Program-made: the position numbers and the translations under genes
Shown here: piece after piece, positions 11,954-24,417 of the stretch
Position numbering within the stretch: position 1 is the stretch's first letter
Layout of the letters: each line of letters starts with the position of its first letter
The notes under the pieces: model-generated
Databases searched by the model: none
What the model saw: the letters and a program-made list of their open reading frames with translations, nothing else
Told to the model about the DNA's origin: nothing
Assembly (NCBI RefSeq): GCF_002775205.1
Contig: NC_036447.1
Span: forward strand, 6,560,501 to 6,624,500
Direction of reading: 5' to 3'
Length of the DNA stretch: 64,000 nt
Origin: Xiphophorus maculatus
Taxonomy: Eukaryota; Chordata; Actinopteri; Cyprinodontiformes; Poeciliidae

Positions 11954-14029
11954 CGAAATGAGACAATAAAAAAAACAGAAGAAAGTCCTTAATGATCTAT
12001 TAAAACACAGAAATTTGGTTCATGACGTATAGGCCTGTTGCAATAAATCACGATAGATTAAATTCCTCTGGACTCATTTATAGATTTATTTACAGATGAA
12101 CATATTTCCAAGACTTCAGTTGGTCAAATTCTGACGGATAGCTCAGCAAGGCAGATGGCATCAACTAACGCACTCATTCCGTGGTTACCTAGCAACTCAC
12201 TCACTATGTGGTTACCTAGCAACACGAGCTGAGTAACTTCTGCAGTAGCAGTTTTTTAATAAAGCTGCTTAAAAGTAAACAAAGGAGTAGAATGAAAGGA
12301 GACTATTGCAGTACCGACCCAAAAGAAAATAAATTATATCAGCAGTTTGGCTGCAAGTTAGATATTTAAAACTAAAAAAAACTTAATCAATGATTATTCA
12401 TCGACTGATATGAAACGCTTATATTGCGATACATTTTTCAGCCATATTTCCCAGCCCTGGTTTCTGATCTGTTTTTAATTCACATGAAAGCTCTTTATAT
12501 TATAAGCTGTGGGTATAAGTCTCTGTGTGAGAGTGTCAATAATCTACTTATAATTACAATATAGCCTTTTAAGTCTTAATCAAATTATGATTTCCACCTC
12601 TGGTGCTGAAAGGCGGAGTAGAGCAAAATGGTTCGGATTTGGCCTTTGAGACGTTTTACCTTTGCCTGTGATGAAAAATGACTATTAGAAAATGAGTATT
12701 AGAAATACTGGCAGCCTTTTAGAAATTAAACTGCTAAAGTAGTAATCAAAATGTTCTACGCTGTCGTTTGTAATGCTAACCACACTAATATAAAGTGATA
12801 AAGCTAGTTTAATATTAACTCTCCATTATTATTTTTGCTTTAAGACAGTAAAATAGTGTTTTGTAGTGTCTGACTACAGTGACCTCATTCACACAAGGTG
12901 ATGTCACCTCTGCTCAAAAGACGATTAATAACCATTCCCAGCTGGATGGCCTTGAGATAAAATATACCTTCTACATCTTCTGCTAATGTAATTCTTGAAT
13001 AAAAATCTTAAAACCAGATAAAATTGGAATTGGTAGTGCCAGAAAATTAGAAAAAGACATGAGAAATCAGAAAATTCTGTATGGCTCATGTAGAACAATG
13101 TTTCATAAACTCCGGTCTCCATGTTTTAGGTGTTTTTAATGCTTCAGCGCACCTGACTTCAAATGATATCCGATTAACAGGCTGTAATCACCTGAACCAG
13201 GTGTGTTAAAGCAGGTAAGCATCTAAAATATGCACGGCAGTCTGCACTGAGTATCAGGGCTGGGAAACACTGACGTCAGTCAAATGTTTCTGCTGAAAAA
13301 TATGTCTACACACCTCTAGATTGTTATGTGTGACAGACTTAGAAATATCTAAGATATTGAGAGAGAAATGAAAATATACTATTTAGAGCAAAATCCTGAT
13401 CTAATAGTGAAACAAATGTCAATATAAAGAAATTGATTCAATGCATAACTGTGATTTAAAATTAAACTCTATAAAAGGTCTAAAAGTAAAAATGTGCATG
13501 AATTTATACACAACAGGTGGTAAATTAATCCGTCTTAATGGGGTTGTCCACTAAAACTAAATAATTTGCAGCAGAGCAGATGATATGGAATAAGGGGGAG
13601 AAAAAAAATCACCTACAGCAATGCTGTGTAGTATCGTATGTAATGGCCACCAGTGTTATACAAAGGATGTCTCATTTCTGACATCTATGCCAGATTTTTG
13701 TTTTTTCATGAGGCCTCCATTACAGATTTCATAATATTTATTGTTTTAATTTACCATCAAGCTTATGAAATTGGTTTTTACTGTCTTTTAAGGTGCTAAT
13801 GTTTCAGACCATTACACTAACGAGAACTCGGAAGCCCAGTTTTTCCACCAATGGCGCTTTTCCTCATTTATGGCAAATCTAAAACCTAAGCTCTTCAATT
13901 ATGCTGCGATAATCCGCTATTTTCTGGCTGAACGGTAGCATTTGGTGGACATTTTGTGGATCGAACAAAGAAGCTAAAGGGAGGCGATATAAAAAGATAA
14001 AACTTAGAAAAACATATTCATCCTTTATT
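11954..14029. other. ptp4a1 leader intron with repeats
   Basis: Lies between the start-codon exon and the presumed upstream leader exon. About 12030-12470 is a common-looking repeat (CAATAAATCACGAT at the left, ATTGCGATACATTTTTCAGCC at the right). Two perfect X-box motifs GTTACCTAGCAAC sit at 12184-12196 and 12211-12223. I see nothing coding. Confidence 0.5.
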
Positions 14030-14860
14030 AACCGATATAATTTCGCCATTTCGTTAAAAACTTAAAACGTGTCCTTCCAGCTCAGATGGGGCGCCGTCAC
14101 ATAACAGAGGCCTGAAAACATAGCCTTCTTTTAACGGTAAAAAACTAACGCCTTTTGCCAACTTCACCAAAAAAAAGCAGTGTATAAATCCAAAAGGAAG
14201 GTACTGGCTGTGTTTATGATTGATTTCATCAAAAGATACGTTAACTTCAACCAAGAGAAACTTCGAGTGACCGGCTAAGACCGGTTCAGCTGCGCATCCG
14301 ACCGCTGCTTCCAAAGCATGGCGACCAGCACAAAAACCTTCACTACCGTTAAAAACCCGGACAGAAGTAGGTTTACTTTGACTTTCAGCAGCGAAATCCC
14401 CAAAATTAAAGACTCTAACGTCTGAGTAAGGAGAAATTTGATTCAATTTGTGCCGCGTAGGCCGCGGTTTTATCGAGGAAACGTGAAGGCCAGCTGGTGA
14501 GAGCTTCCGTCCTGATTTTAGAACAAAACCCGAAGAGGTGAGCCTGGAAAAAAACACACACAAAAAGCAAAATGGCAGCCAGAAAAACCGCTACTTACTG
14601 GGATATGCTTACTCATTGAAGATTGTAGCTTAATCATACAGCCGGTCCCAAGAAAAACGGTCAGAATATGAAACGGTTCTCCACCATACAGTCCGGTGTT
14701 GTTTCTCCGAGCTGAGCCGAAGTCTGCAGATCTGCCGGGGAAGAAGACGCTGACACGAACCGGAGATGAGGCACAGCCGAGTGACGTTTCCGATCAGGAC
14801 TTTCACAATAAAAGACCAGCATTTCAAACTGAAGAAAAACAATCATCAACATGCAACATT
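14030..14860 (-). promoter_or_regulatory. GC-richer block: probable ptp4a1 promoter and noncoding first exon
   Basis: CpG dinucleotides are much denser here than in flanking DNA (for example GTGCCGCGTAGGCCGCGG near 14450 and several around 14640-14770). The block lies upstream of the ptp4a1 leader exon in the right orientation. On the minus strand strong donors are present (CCCAGTAAGT near 14600, ATGAGTAAGC near 14610), suitable for an untranslated first exon. A 169-codon open frame at 14054-14563 has no recognisable features and is more likely a by-product of composition. Confidence 0.45.
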
Positions 14861-14869
14861 TAAAACACT

Positions 14870-16920
14870 CACAAATGATTCATATCAAGACTAACTACCT
14901 TTTATTGTGAATGAAATTAGGCTTTATTGCTGTATAAACTTAATGGTTTATCACAATATTTTGTGGTACTATTGTGATAATTATAAAAGTGACGATAAGA
15001 ACAATTACTATTTATAGGTAACTATTTTTTAGTTTAAAAAAATCAATTCATTGGAATTTATTGTGTCAACAACAAATCAAAATCTTCTTACAACAAGAAA
15101 TTTTTATAATAAATGATAATACGATAAATACTTCTACTTTGAATTGTCTTACAGATGCTTGGAAATCTATTTATTACTATGAAGAGAACAAGTATTATAA
15201 TCCCCAGTGAATTACGTTGTGCTGCAAATACAAAGTTGTCCTTTTGAGTCATTACATGCTTGAGCAGGATTAAATGTCTCATGCAGTTACATAGACTTCC
15301 TTAAGTATATAATGTTTTACTAACTTACGTTTTGTGATCAGATGACTTTGTGCTGAGTTACAACTTGGATTAAATTGCATTGTATGAAAATAGGAATGTG
15401 ACCCTATGATTGTTTTGTATTGCTATGAACTTAAACAGTTTTTTGTAACTCCATATGAATTGGACCTTTAAGAAAAGTTCCTTGAAATGATAGCAGCTGT
15501 AATTCGATACTCTATTATAAACTTCATTTACTAGAATTTTTATATTGTGCAGGTTGATACAATTTTCATGTCATGTGCAATATTTGTATAATTCACATCT
15601 TTTTTTATTTAAACTTGTAGCACAATCTAAACATTTGCATCCGTTATTTTTATACATATGCTATTCTTTCAAAAGCTGTCTTTCAGATGTCATATGGCTA
15701 ATCATTCACAAAAGAGAGTGTAAATTTTACAAATTGCAACCAAATCAAGAACTAAAGTTGTTTTCTTGATACAGAGACTGCAGGGTGTGTAAGGGCTCTT
15801 CAGAGATGAAAACTCTACTGGTGCAACTGATTATTCATTGTTTTTCTTGCAAATATTTGGTGCAAATTCTGCATCAATGTCCTTATTTACTAAGATAAAA
15901 TCATTATCAAGAGCCAGCAGGACCTGCTGATCAGACCTGCTCTCCACAATGTCTATAAAATGTACTCTATAAAGAGAACTTTTATGATACAGGTACTTTT
16001 ATTTTGAACTTTCTGCTTCCGGTTTCGATTGCTTTTGTGTTTCACTGCCAGTGCCTTGATGCAATCCCTGGAAACCCCACCCTGAAAATGTGCGGCGTTA
16101 TGCCCAGACTCATCCCGAGGAGGCGCAGGTCAGGTCAGGTGGTTTCTGACGCCCGGGACATTGGATCACCACACGACTCAAAACTCAATCCGCACACTTT
16201 ACTGCGAAACCATGGGACCAGTTTGACTCGTTTCTCAACAACAAGTTAACAGTTTAGGAAGAAAATAAAATTTGCTAAAAATAAATATGAGCTCATTACT
16301 GCTGCAGGAGGTTTAGTCAAGTCATTATGGGATACAACAGCAACAAAACAAAAAACTCTGCAGAATAAACTGTACAACTCAAAATTCAATTGTCCTTAAT
16401 ATTTTTGCTATAAATAAAGCAGACGAAAAAAAATCACTGAATTACTGATTGTAGAAGAAAATAAATCAAGAATAACAATCAATAAACATCACAATTAAAC
16501 ATATTGCATATATATTCCCCATATTTTATTTTTATTATTGTATAAAATGTACATTGGGGTGGGCAATATGGACTTAAAAATGTATCACAATATTTTGTGG
16601 TACTATCTCCTTGAGTTTAAATCAAAACCTGTAAAAAGTTAAGAACCAAAATCACATGGAAAGATCAACAAAAAACGACGATAATGTTCTGCCTTTTTGG
16701 TGACTAAATGTCAGTTAACTGACTTCCACCAGACTCTGGATAATAGGTTTAGAAATCCTGATCTTTCTTTCTGGAAACTGCTCAGATCTGCAGTTTCAAT
16801 TATTCCCGTTTTCCACCAATAGGATGAGAGCAACATTGTTTCAGTCCCTGCCAGTGGCTGGCTGGTGCCAGTTTGCAGCTGGTCTCCAGTGGCTGTCGGG
16901 GTTGGAGAGAATGTTCTAAT
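14870..16920. other. Intergenic region between ptp4a1 and lgsn
   Basis: Divergent genes flank this stretch (ptp4a1 leftward, lgsn rightward). The sequence is AT-rich. Similar phrases such as ATCACAATATTTTGTGGTAC recur at about 14948 and 16584, indicating a dispersed repeat. I recognise no gene. Confidence 0.5.
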
Positions 16921-16935
16921 CCGTCACCATTGTAC

Positions 16936-16950
16936 CAATTGTCTATAAAA
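16936..16950 (+). promoter_or_regulatory. CCAAT and TATA motifs of lgsn
   Basis: CCAAT at 16936-16940 is followed at once by TCTATAAAA (TATAAAA at 16944-16950). A start site 25-30 bases downstream would give a leader of about 50 bases before the ATG at 17027. This spacing supports the 8-codon first exon assigned to lgsn. Confidence 0.5.
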
Positions 16951-17026
16951 ATTAATGTGCAAGTGAAGCTCTGCCTTCAAATGGGGGCAAATCAAATTCC
17001 AATTTCCAATTAATCAGCACAAAGAC

Positions 17027-20000
17027 ATGAATGACTCTGAAGATTTCAAGGTAACAATTCAACATCTACTTTTTCCTTTTTTAGTTGAATTTACTGTAAA
17101 GGTGTGCAACGAATATAGATTGTATTTTAATCGAAAAATATAAATTAAGCATTTTTTTATTTTCAATGATACAAACATTTTTTATTGTTTTTTTGTCTCT
17201 TATTTTATTGTAAAGTACAAAATGTATCTTCATAACTTTTATTACATTTCTTGTTGTACTAGCCTGACCGTTTATCTCGCCTCTAATCTTTCGCCCACTG
17301 ACTTGGATTCCGTCCGTTAGAATTTCAACCGGGCCAATCAGTGAACAGAAGTCGATTGTCGACGTAGATTTTCTGCGCCGTTTTAGAATTGTAGCCTACC
17401 TCTAGTTTTAGCAATGGCGGCAGAGGAAGTGAACGAAGCCGTTCAGTCTGTGCTTGCTACGCTTTAAAACACTGAATTAGCATTAACAGCCGTCATGTTC
17501 GGCTTAGCAAAGCTAAACGTTGTTTACAGCACAGAACATTGGCAACTTCCGGTAAGCGTTATAAAGTCGAACTGGCGCATTACATACGTCACGGGCAAAC
17601 GTTAGCGATTGGGTAACATTTAAAACGTCAACAAACAATCGCTTCTCAATAACTAAGGCGGGTAAAGTTATACTCAAAAATTATACTCAAGAAAGAGTAG
17701 TTCTACTTCAACATATTTTTAAAAAGTAGCTGTCCAAGAAATTACTCAACTAAGAGTAAAAAGGTTTTTGGCAAAAAGCCCAGTCAAGTACTGAGTCAAA
17801 TTATCGATCATTTAATATTTAAGAATTACATAAACAGACGGAACAAAATGTAAAGCTAAGTGGAAATTTTGGTATTTTAAAGACTGAAATTAAAATAATT
17901 TATATAACAAAATCAGGCAAAAGAAAATTTTTTCCAATTCAGTTTCTGTCAAAATAAAACTGATGAAACTTTAACAAAAATTGCAGATATGTGTTTGTGT
18001 CTGGTGAATTTTTGGTTAAAATTTGTTTGTTCTTCATTCAGTGGGTAGAAAATCCAGAAAGTTTACTCAAGTAGGAGTAGCGATACTTAATAATTTTACA
18101 CTCAAGTAACAGTAAAAAGTACAGTGTAGTAAAAATACTTCTAAAGGTATATTTTTGCTTCAAAATGTTACTTAAGTAAATGTAACTAGCTGCTACCCAA
18201 CTCTGTCAATAGGCGAGGGTAAAGCAAAGCGTAGAACAAGGACCTATTTTTATAAGGCTAATCATCTTCGTAATATTTATTACAAAGATGTTTGAACAAA
18301 CAACAAAAATGTTGTCTTGTTATGTTTCAGTGCCAACACATTTTTATCGTAGGAATCCAATGACAAATAAAATCCTTTAATTATTGATTTGTCAGTGTCT
18401 CAGCATCAGTTTTGGGACTTTTTTTTGTTACAGGAGAGTCACAGCAGAAGCAAAGACCAAACAGATGGAACAAAAATGAGTCTAGGCAAAGAAGAGAAAG
18501 GAGTTAAAGTAACTAAGAAGTATGTACCTCTGATGGGTCAAAGTTGCAGAGGAGGAGATCCATCTCCTGACCAAAGTTTGGCCAGCTCTGAAACGCCATC
18601 AGTGCCTCTTCCATTTTCCGCATCTGGTCCCCAAGATGAAGATCTGCGACTGGAGGAACGTCCACATAGGGAGGACTGGATGAAGGACGAATCATCCCAG
18701 ACAAAGGTGTCGTTTGGTGGACTTGGTGTCCACCAGCAGACCATGGAGGAGCTGAAGAGCATCCTGAGGGACAGTCATCTGCTCAGCGTCCGAGGGAGAG
18801 AGGAGGGGAAACCAGGAAGTCCGTTTACGTACCTCCATGGGAGCAGCAGCGGCGAACGCGAGAGACGGGGGGACGATGACAATCCTCACAGGACGTTCAG
18901 CACCTTCAAACCTCAGTCGGATGCTTCCAGAAGGGGGGGCAACTCCAGAGAAAGTACACCTATTCATCTGCCCCCCACTGTGGATGCATCCAGCTCAATC
19001 AGGTCTGCTGCCAAAACAAATAGGCAGCCTGGAGTCAGGATCTGCGCACATTCAAGCAGCAGAGCCTGGGGAGAGACGGGAGATTCAGGTCAGTGACGCT
19101 CAGAGTCGGGCAGTAACTAGTTAGTTACTTAAGTAACTTTTTGAAAAAAAATTACTTTTAGAAGTATTTTTACTACAATGTACTTTTTACTCTTACTTCA
19201 GTGACTCTATCATAAAGTGTCATCAGAGTTGGGTAGTAATTTACATTTACTTGATTAACATTTTTGGGGAAAAATAATTACTTACAGGAGTATTCTCACT
19301 ATGCTGTACGGTTTACTTTTACTTGAGTAATTTTATTATGAAGTATTTCTACTCTTACTTGAGTAAAAATTTCTACCCACTGAATGAAAAACACGTTTTA
19401 ACCAAAATTTCACCAGACACACACCTGCTGTTTTTGTTAAAGTTTCATATGTTTTTTATTGAAAGAAACTGATTTGGAAAAAGATTTATTTTATCTGTTT
19501 TTCTTTGGGGGTTTTTTGCTACCTGTATGAATTATTGACTCTTTTTTTTTTTACCTTAAAATACTAAAAATTTCTTTTTAAATTTATATTTTGGTCCATG
19601 AGATTGTGTAATTTGTGAAAATTAAATTATGATAATTTGATTAGTACCTGAGTAGACGTTTTACAAATACTTTTTTATGGCCATGTTTTACTTTTACTTG
19701 GGTAAAAATATGTTGAAATAGTATTTTTGAGTAGTCTGCCCATCTCTGATGATGCTTTGGGGGAAAGACAAGTTAGTAGAAATATTTATAAACAGATCAA
19801 GATTTAAAAATAATTTAGCTTTACAAGTTTTTATGGTTGTAGACAATGACAAAGCATAATGCCTAATAAGCTTCATATTTAATTTTATTGTACTTTAAAA
19901 GCTTTGATTATTTATTTAGACAAAGTCCTTCTAGTGCACGGGTGTTCAAAGTGTGGCTCTAGGGCCATTTGTGGCCCCTGCACTGGTTTTGTGTGGCCCC

Positions 20001-22561
20001 TGACCACAATTCAAGAATAATTTAAATAAATTAGGACAAAATTACAGCTTTTAAATTAAAATCAACTTTCAAAAACTGATAATCTTTTCCAAGCTTTGTG
20101 TTTCTGCACATCATTGACTTCTACTTCAAAGTACACCTTGGGGGTTGTAGGTCATGAAGTTTCCATGACAACCACCTGGAAAATATCAACATGACAGGGG
20201 ATTGTTTGAGAGTCATGCCTAGAAAAGGCCTTTTTTGTTCCACAATCACAAATATAAACATCTGGAACCTGCTAAACTGTTCTAGACCTTTTAAAAAATA
20301 AATTTTTTTTAGACTAGTGGCCTTATTGAATGGTAAATAGACAGGAAATATGGTAAAGAGGAAAAGAGAGAAGGGGAAGACATGGAGCAAATGGCCCTGG
20401 GAATTGAACACAGTTTTCCACCAATAATTGTGGCATTATTGATTTGTTCCTCACTGAGTAAATTAACTTAACTGATTTTTATATCTTTACCTGGAAGCCA
20501 ACAAATGTATCCGGTGTTAGACTTTATGTTCGTAAAAGTTCTTCAGAGAACACTTGAACAATAAGTTTTAGAAATAAAACATATTTATTCAGGTCAGATG
20601 TTAAATTGTTTTCCACAGATAACGACAACAAAGCCGTTGAATTCTCCAGCAACTTGAGGTTTTTCTCAGCCATGGAGCAAATCAAGCAGCAGATCGCAAG
20701 AGAAAACATCAACTTCGTCCGTTTTGAGGCCACCGATCTCCACGGAGTGTCGCGGTCCAAGACGGTGCCTGTCCGCTTCTTCCATGTAATAAATTCAAAT
20801 TATTCTTTACCGTATTTATTCGGGTGTATTTATGTATAATGACAGAGACAGAACTTAATTTAAGTGTCAGTTGGTTTCTGAGAGTAAGGAGAAGAAGAAA
20901 AGGTATTTTGTTTCTCTAACTTAGGCTATGTTCACACAGCAGGCAAATGCAACCCATATCTGACTTTTTCACCGCTGTCTGAATGATCCAATCCTGATTT
21001 TTTTCACATTCCCTCTGTACCCCGTCCCCAAAAACCCAATCTGTTACTTCAATATTTGTTACTAAATCAAATATATACCCGATTGGTTTTGAAGCGTCTG
21101 CAGTCGCTTCAAAACTGAGCTTAAAACAAGCTCACATGTCTTGCTGTAAGTTAGTTTTGTCTTATTTCAAGTGAAATATTCACACTAAACTAGACAAAAA
21201 TACTTTGTCAGATTTTGTTTTTGCAGAGTGAACAGCCACACACATAAAAAAAAAGTCTGAACTGCTGTGTGAACATAGACTAAAACTAAACCATCACTAA
21301 AGGCTCTACAATCCTGTAAAGTTTCTAAAATGTTTGTTTGTATTTAATGTTTGTACTGTCATCACAGGAGAAAGCAATATATGGGGTTCCCATGCCAAGA
21401 AGCTATTTGGAGCTGACCCTGAGCCCAAAGAGCAACGAAGTGGACCACGCCAACACCGCCATCTTCAGCAGTGATGTTCTTCTGATCCCTGACCTTTCAA
21501 CTTTCAGAGTCCTGCCTTGGGCTGAGCAGACAGCACGGGTCATATGTGATCCATGCACCATAACAGGAAGCCCCCTCCGCACCTCGCCTCGCCTTATAGC
21601 GAAGCAGCTGCTCGGTCAGCTCCAAAGCTTGGGATTCTCCCTGCACTCATCGTTCACCTACGAGTGCTGTGTTCTGGGAGCGCCGGACAGAATCGGTCCA
21701 AAGACGCTGCTGTTCCCTGCCACCACGCTGCTGAGCAACCACGACCTCCCGTTCTTCCAGCAGCTGGTGGACAGCATGTACTGCATGGGCGCAGACATCG
21801 ACAGCATCGCCTCTGCTAGTGGACCCGGCCAGATGGAGATCAATTTGAGGCCGGAGTTTGGGATCGCAGCTGCAGACAGCGCCTTTACCTTCCGTACTGG
21901 CATTAAAGAAATGGCTCGTAAGCACAGCTACATCGCCAGCTTTTTTACCGATGACGGTCTGTATAACGCCGGTGTGCTCTCCCATAGCCTATGGGACGCT
22001 AATGGGCGGCGCAGTCTCTTCCAGAGTGGCGAAAAGGAAGTAGATCTGTCTGAGATTGGTAGAAAATGGCTGGCGGGGCTCCTCACCCACTCTGCAGCGC
22101 TCAGCTGCCTGATGTCACCCGGCCTGGGCTGCCGGAGCCACATCGCCAAAACCATAAAAGACCCCAAGCAAGTTCTGTATGCCACCTGTGGCTGCAATGA
22201 CAACAGCAGTTCCTTCAATATCAAATGTCACGGCGGGAGGGAGACACACATCGACAACAAGCTAGGTTCAGCTATGGCGAACCCTTATATCGTCCTGGCT
22301 GCTACGGCGGCCGCAGGACTGGACGGCATCAGGAGAAACCTGAACATTGAGAACATTCTGAACAAAACCCCCGGCCAGCAGAGGGAGTTCGCCATTCCCG
22401 TGAAGCTGGACAGCGCGCTGGAGGCGTTGGCGGAGGATCACGTCATCTGCAGCGCCCTCGGAGAGCCGTTTGTTCAATACTTCATCGCCATGAAGAAGTT
22501 TGAGATCGAGACCCAAGAGCTGGACGATGAGAGGAACAAGTGCCTTGAGTATTTCATTTGA
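17027..22561 (+). CDS. lgsn: Lengsin (glutamine synthetase-like lens protein)
   Basis: Four exons in frame: 17027-17050 (MNDSEDFK, donor GTAACA), 18434-19088, 20619-20785 and 21368-22561; 679 residues. Exons 3-4 carry the glutamine-synthetase class I fold: NFVRFEATDLHGVSRSKTVP (beta-grasp), GPGQMEINLRPEFG, ASFFTDDGLYNAGVLSHSLW and GSAMANPYIVLAA, ending ERNKCLEYFI, the typical lengsin end. Lengsin is a lens-fibre protein without glutamine synthetase activity, thought to act with intermediate filaments. Exon 2 (about 218 residues) is hydrophilic and low in complexity, with VKVTKKYV matching the mammalian N-terminal region. It makes the protein about 170 residues longer than the human form. The first-exon assignment is inference from frame, donor, promoter motifs and resemblance to the human start; an ATG at 18476 is the fallback start. 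Confidence 0.93.
17265..17630 (+). repeat. Dispersed repeat family D, second copy
   Basis: In lgsn intron 1. Aligns with 4714-5140. It contains the ATG (17414) of a frame beginning MAAEEVNEAVQS that stops after 17 codons. Confidence 0.55.
17640..18215. repeat. ACTTGAGTAA-type repeat (family B)
   Basis: Shares phrases such as TTACTCAAGTAGGAGTAGC and AAGTAGCTGTCCAAG with complementary or direct copies at 1-300, 19104-19745, 33953-34078, 34716-35285 and 35286-36062. Typical of a dispersed nonautonomous element; I did not identify a family name. Confidence 0.6.
19104..19745. repeat. ACTTGAGTAA-type repeat (family B), tandem partial copies
   Basis: In lgsn intron 2. It contains GGGCAGTAACTAGTTAGTTACTT and a second start, GTTGGGTAGTAATTTACATT, about 120 bases on, so a partial copy abuts a fuller one. 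Shares the internal ACCCACTGAATGAAAAACAC block with other family B copies. Confidence 0.6.
19935..20080. repeat. hAT-type element end fragment
   Basis: GGGTGTTCAAAGTGTGGCTC, GGCCATTTGTGGCCCCTG and TTTTGTGTGGCCCCTGACCA match the left end of the complete element at 61730-62684. No right end is obvious in this intron. Confidence 0.55.
20930..21285. repeat. MITE with TGTTCACACAGCAG ends, containing a family A insertion
   Basis: Left end GGCTATGTTCACACAGCAG and right end CTGCTGTGTGAACATAG are inverted repeats about 350 bases apart in lgsn intron 3. Inside, 21112-21230 is the right half of fold-back family A, so one element inserted into the other. Confidence 0.6.
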
Positions 22562-22656
22562 ACTTATTTGTGGTGTTTTCGCTCATAATTTTACAGATGA
22601 AACAGTTTCTCTCGTCAAGCAAGACAAAGTTTTCCTCAGATATTTTATTAAAAATG

Positions 22657-22662
22657 AATAAA
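22657..22662 (+). terminator. lgsn polyadenylation signal
   Basis: AATAAA about 95 bases after the TGA at 22559-22561, on the coding strand. It implies a short lgsn 3' UTR. Confidence 0.55.
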
Positions 22663-24342
22663 AGTGAATTCTGAAGTCATGAGATGTATGATTCATTATT
22701 GTTTCATCAACATCATAAAAACATGATGCATTTTACACAATAGCAAAATGGAGAAGACACTGTTATATTAGAAAGCAGATAAAATCTGCTTTAATATTAT
22801 AAAGCATTTTCTTCATCTTGTGTCGTTTGCTTACATCCACCTGAAGCCACATGTAAAATGTAATCTAAAAATCTTGGAAAAAAATATTTATTTAAATTGA
22901 CTACATGGCTGCAAGAGTTCATGAATAGAGACTTTTGTTAAAAAACAGAATTATGTTTAAATCATGACACTGTGGGGAGAAGATGCCGAATCTCCTCTCT
23001 TTCTCTCTGGGAACATCAACCAAATTATTTAAACAAAATTTGCTAAAATATTATAAAATGTACACTTAGCCGTGGTAAAAACAACTTATTCTCTGTTTTA
23101 AAATATAAAAGATTTTGTCTTTACAAAACACAAATTTCACCACATCATAATTTATTAAAACAAAGATGAAGCAAAATGGAAAAGTACTTTCTTTTTACCA
23201 TAACTGTACAGTAATATTTAATATTTACATGGATTTATTTGGGACACATTGCACCTTACTGTTTCAATATTATTAGAAAATCCCTGCTTTAGTTACAGAT
23301 TTCTTGTCCAGTAGAACTACTGCAACACATTTAATAAAAATAAAAATACTCTTCAACAGAAAAACTTGCAAAGTGCAGATATGTAAACATTAGGTGTGTA
23401 AACATCAGGGTTGGGTATGGGATCCAAGCAACAACACAACGTAAGAGAGAGAAGCCTCAACTTCTCTTTGACCTTTCATCTCTCCGTATCCCTGCTGTCT
23501 ATCTACGTGTAGCAGTTTCCTCCCTTCCTACTTCTCTCTATTACCTGTAAGCAAAGCTTTTCATTCTCTGTATTTCATGACATTTGGAGACACATAATCA
23601 TGGAAATGTTAAAATCCAGCCCTCTTGTCCATTGTCTGTAAATGCTTATGCTTGTAGAGGCACAGGTGTCTGGAGGCCTTTCTCCGGTGGTTATCGGATG
23701 AGAGACACCCTGGACAGAGACCAGTTAGCCACACAGTTGCGTTTTTGGACTGTGGGAGGAAGTGGGAGTACCTGGAGGGAACTCACCATGCTCTGGGAGA
23801 ACATGCAATCTCCATGCAGAAAGGCCACATGTTGGGGTACCAACCCAGGTCCGTTTTGCTGCAAGGAAACAGTCCTAGCAACTACTGCACCATGCTAAAG
23901 TCAATGCTAAAATCTCACAAATAATTTAGTAAAATAGTTTATTTGCAAATGCAGAAATTTTATTATATTTTTGAACTATGATGAGAGGTCTGGTTTATTG
24001 GTACTTAGTGTCAGAAATATCTTGAAAAACGTAATTTTGACTCCTTTGTATGTCTGCTACATGTGAAGATTGAAGAATCTCATTTATTTTGGATTTTATG
24101 TGTATTTTTCAATTTGCCTCTTGTTAAACATGACAGTTTATAACCCCTGCTGCTACTGTTGATTTATCCCATTGGATTCACATTAAGCTATAAATAGAAT
24201 ATAGAAAATTACCTTCAATCATGAAGGTATGGATTGACACATCACCTGTATGAATTGTCCCACAGTGGGACATACTGATCAAAACTGCAAAGGTTCAACT
24301 TAGAGAAGGACCAAACTGACCAGCGCCCCCTACCGGATGTGC
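22663..24342. other. Convergent intergenic region between lgsn and fam83b
   Basis: Holds the fam83b 3' UTR on the minus strand and no coding sequence. About 23590-23900 is a common dispersed repeat (TTTTTGGACTGTGGGAGGAA, GAGAACATGCAA) also found at 44940-45195. TTTATT hexamers near 23938 and 24083 are possible fam83b polyadenylation signals. Confidence 0.5.
23590..23900. repeat. Dispersed repeat with GGACTGTGGGAGGAAG core (family G)
   Basis: Shares GTTTTTGGACTGTGGGAGG, GGGAGAACATGCAATC and the TGCTGCAAGG(A/C)AACAG block with 44940-45195. I know this phrase as very common in fish genomes; family name uncertain. Confidence 0.6.
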
Positions 24343-24417
24343 CTATTTATTTTTATTCATCAGATTTCCCATTCGCTGCATTAGTCGCCCCAGTTTGTTG
24401 TCAGCGCCCCCTTGTGT
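24323..24417 (-). promoter_or_regulatory. Two CTCF-like sites at the fam83b 3' end
   Basis: On the minus strand 24323-24336 reads CCGGTAGGGGGCGC (one mismatch to CCASYAGRKGGCRS) and 24404-24417 reads ACACAAGGGGGCGC (two mismatches). They have the same orientation, 81 bases apart, straddling the fam83b stop codon at the convergence with lgsn. Motif evidence only. Confidence 0.35.

Noticed and set aside
14054..14563. 169-codon open frame on the minus strand
   Set aside because: It lies in the GC-richer presumed promoter/leader of ptp4a1, has no recognisable domain or motif, and its composition explains the lack of stops.
21553..22516. Several overlapping ORFs on both strands in the lgsn terminal exon
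   Set aside because: Alternative frames of the glutamine-synthetase-like exon, with no independent support.
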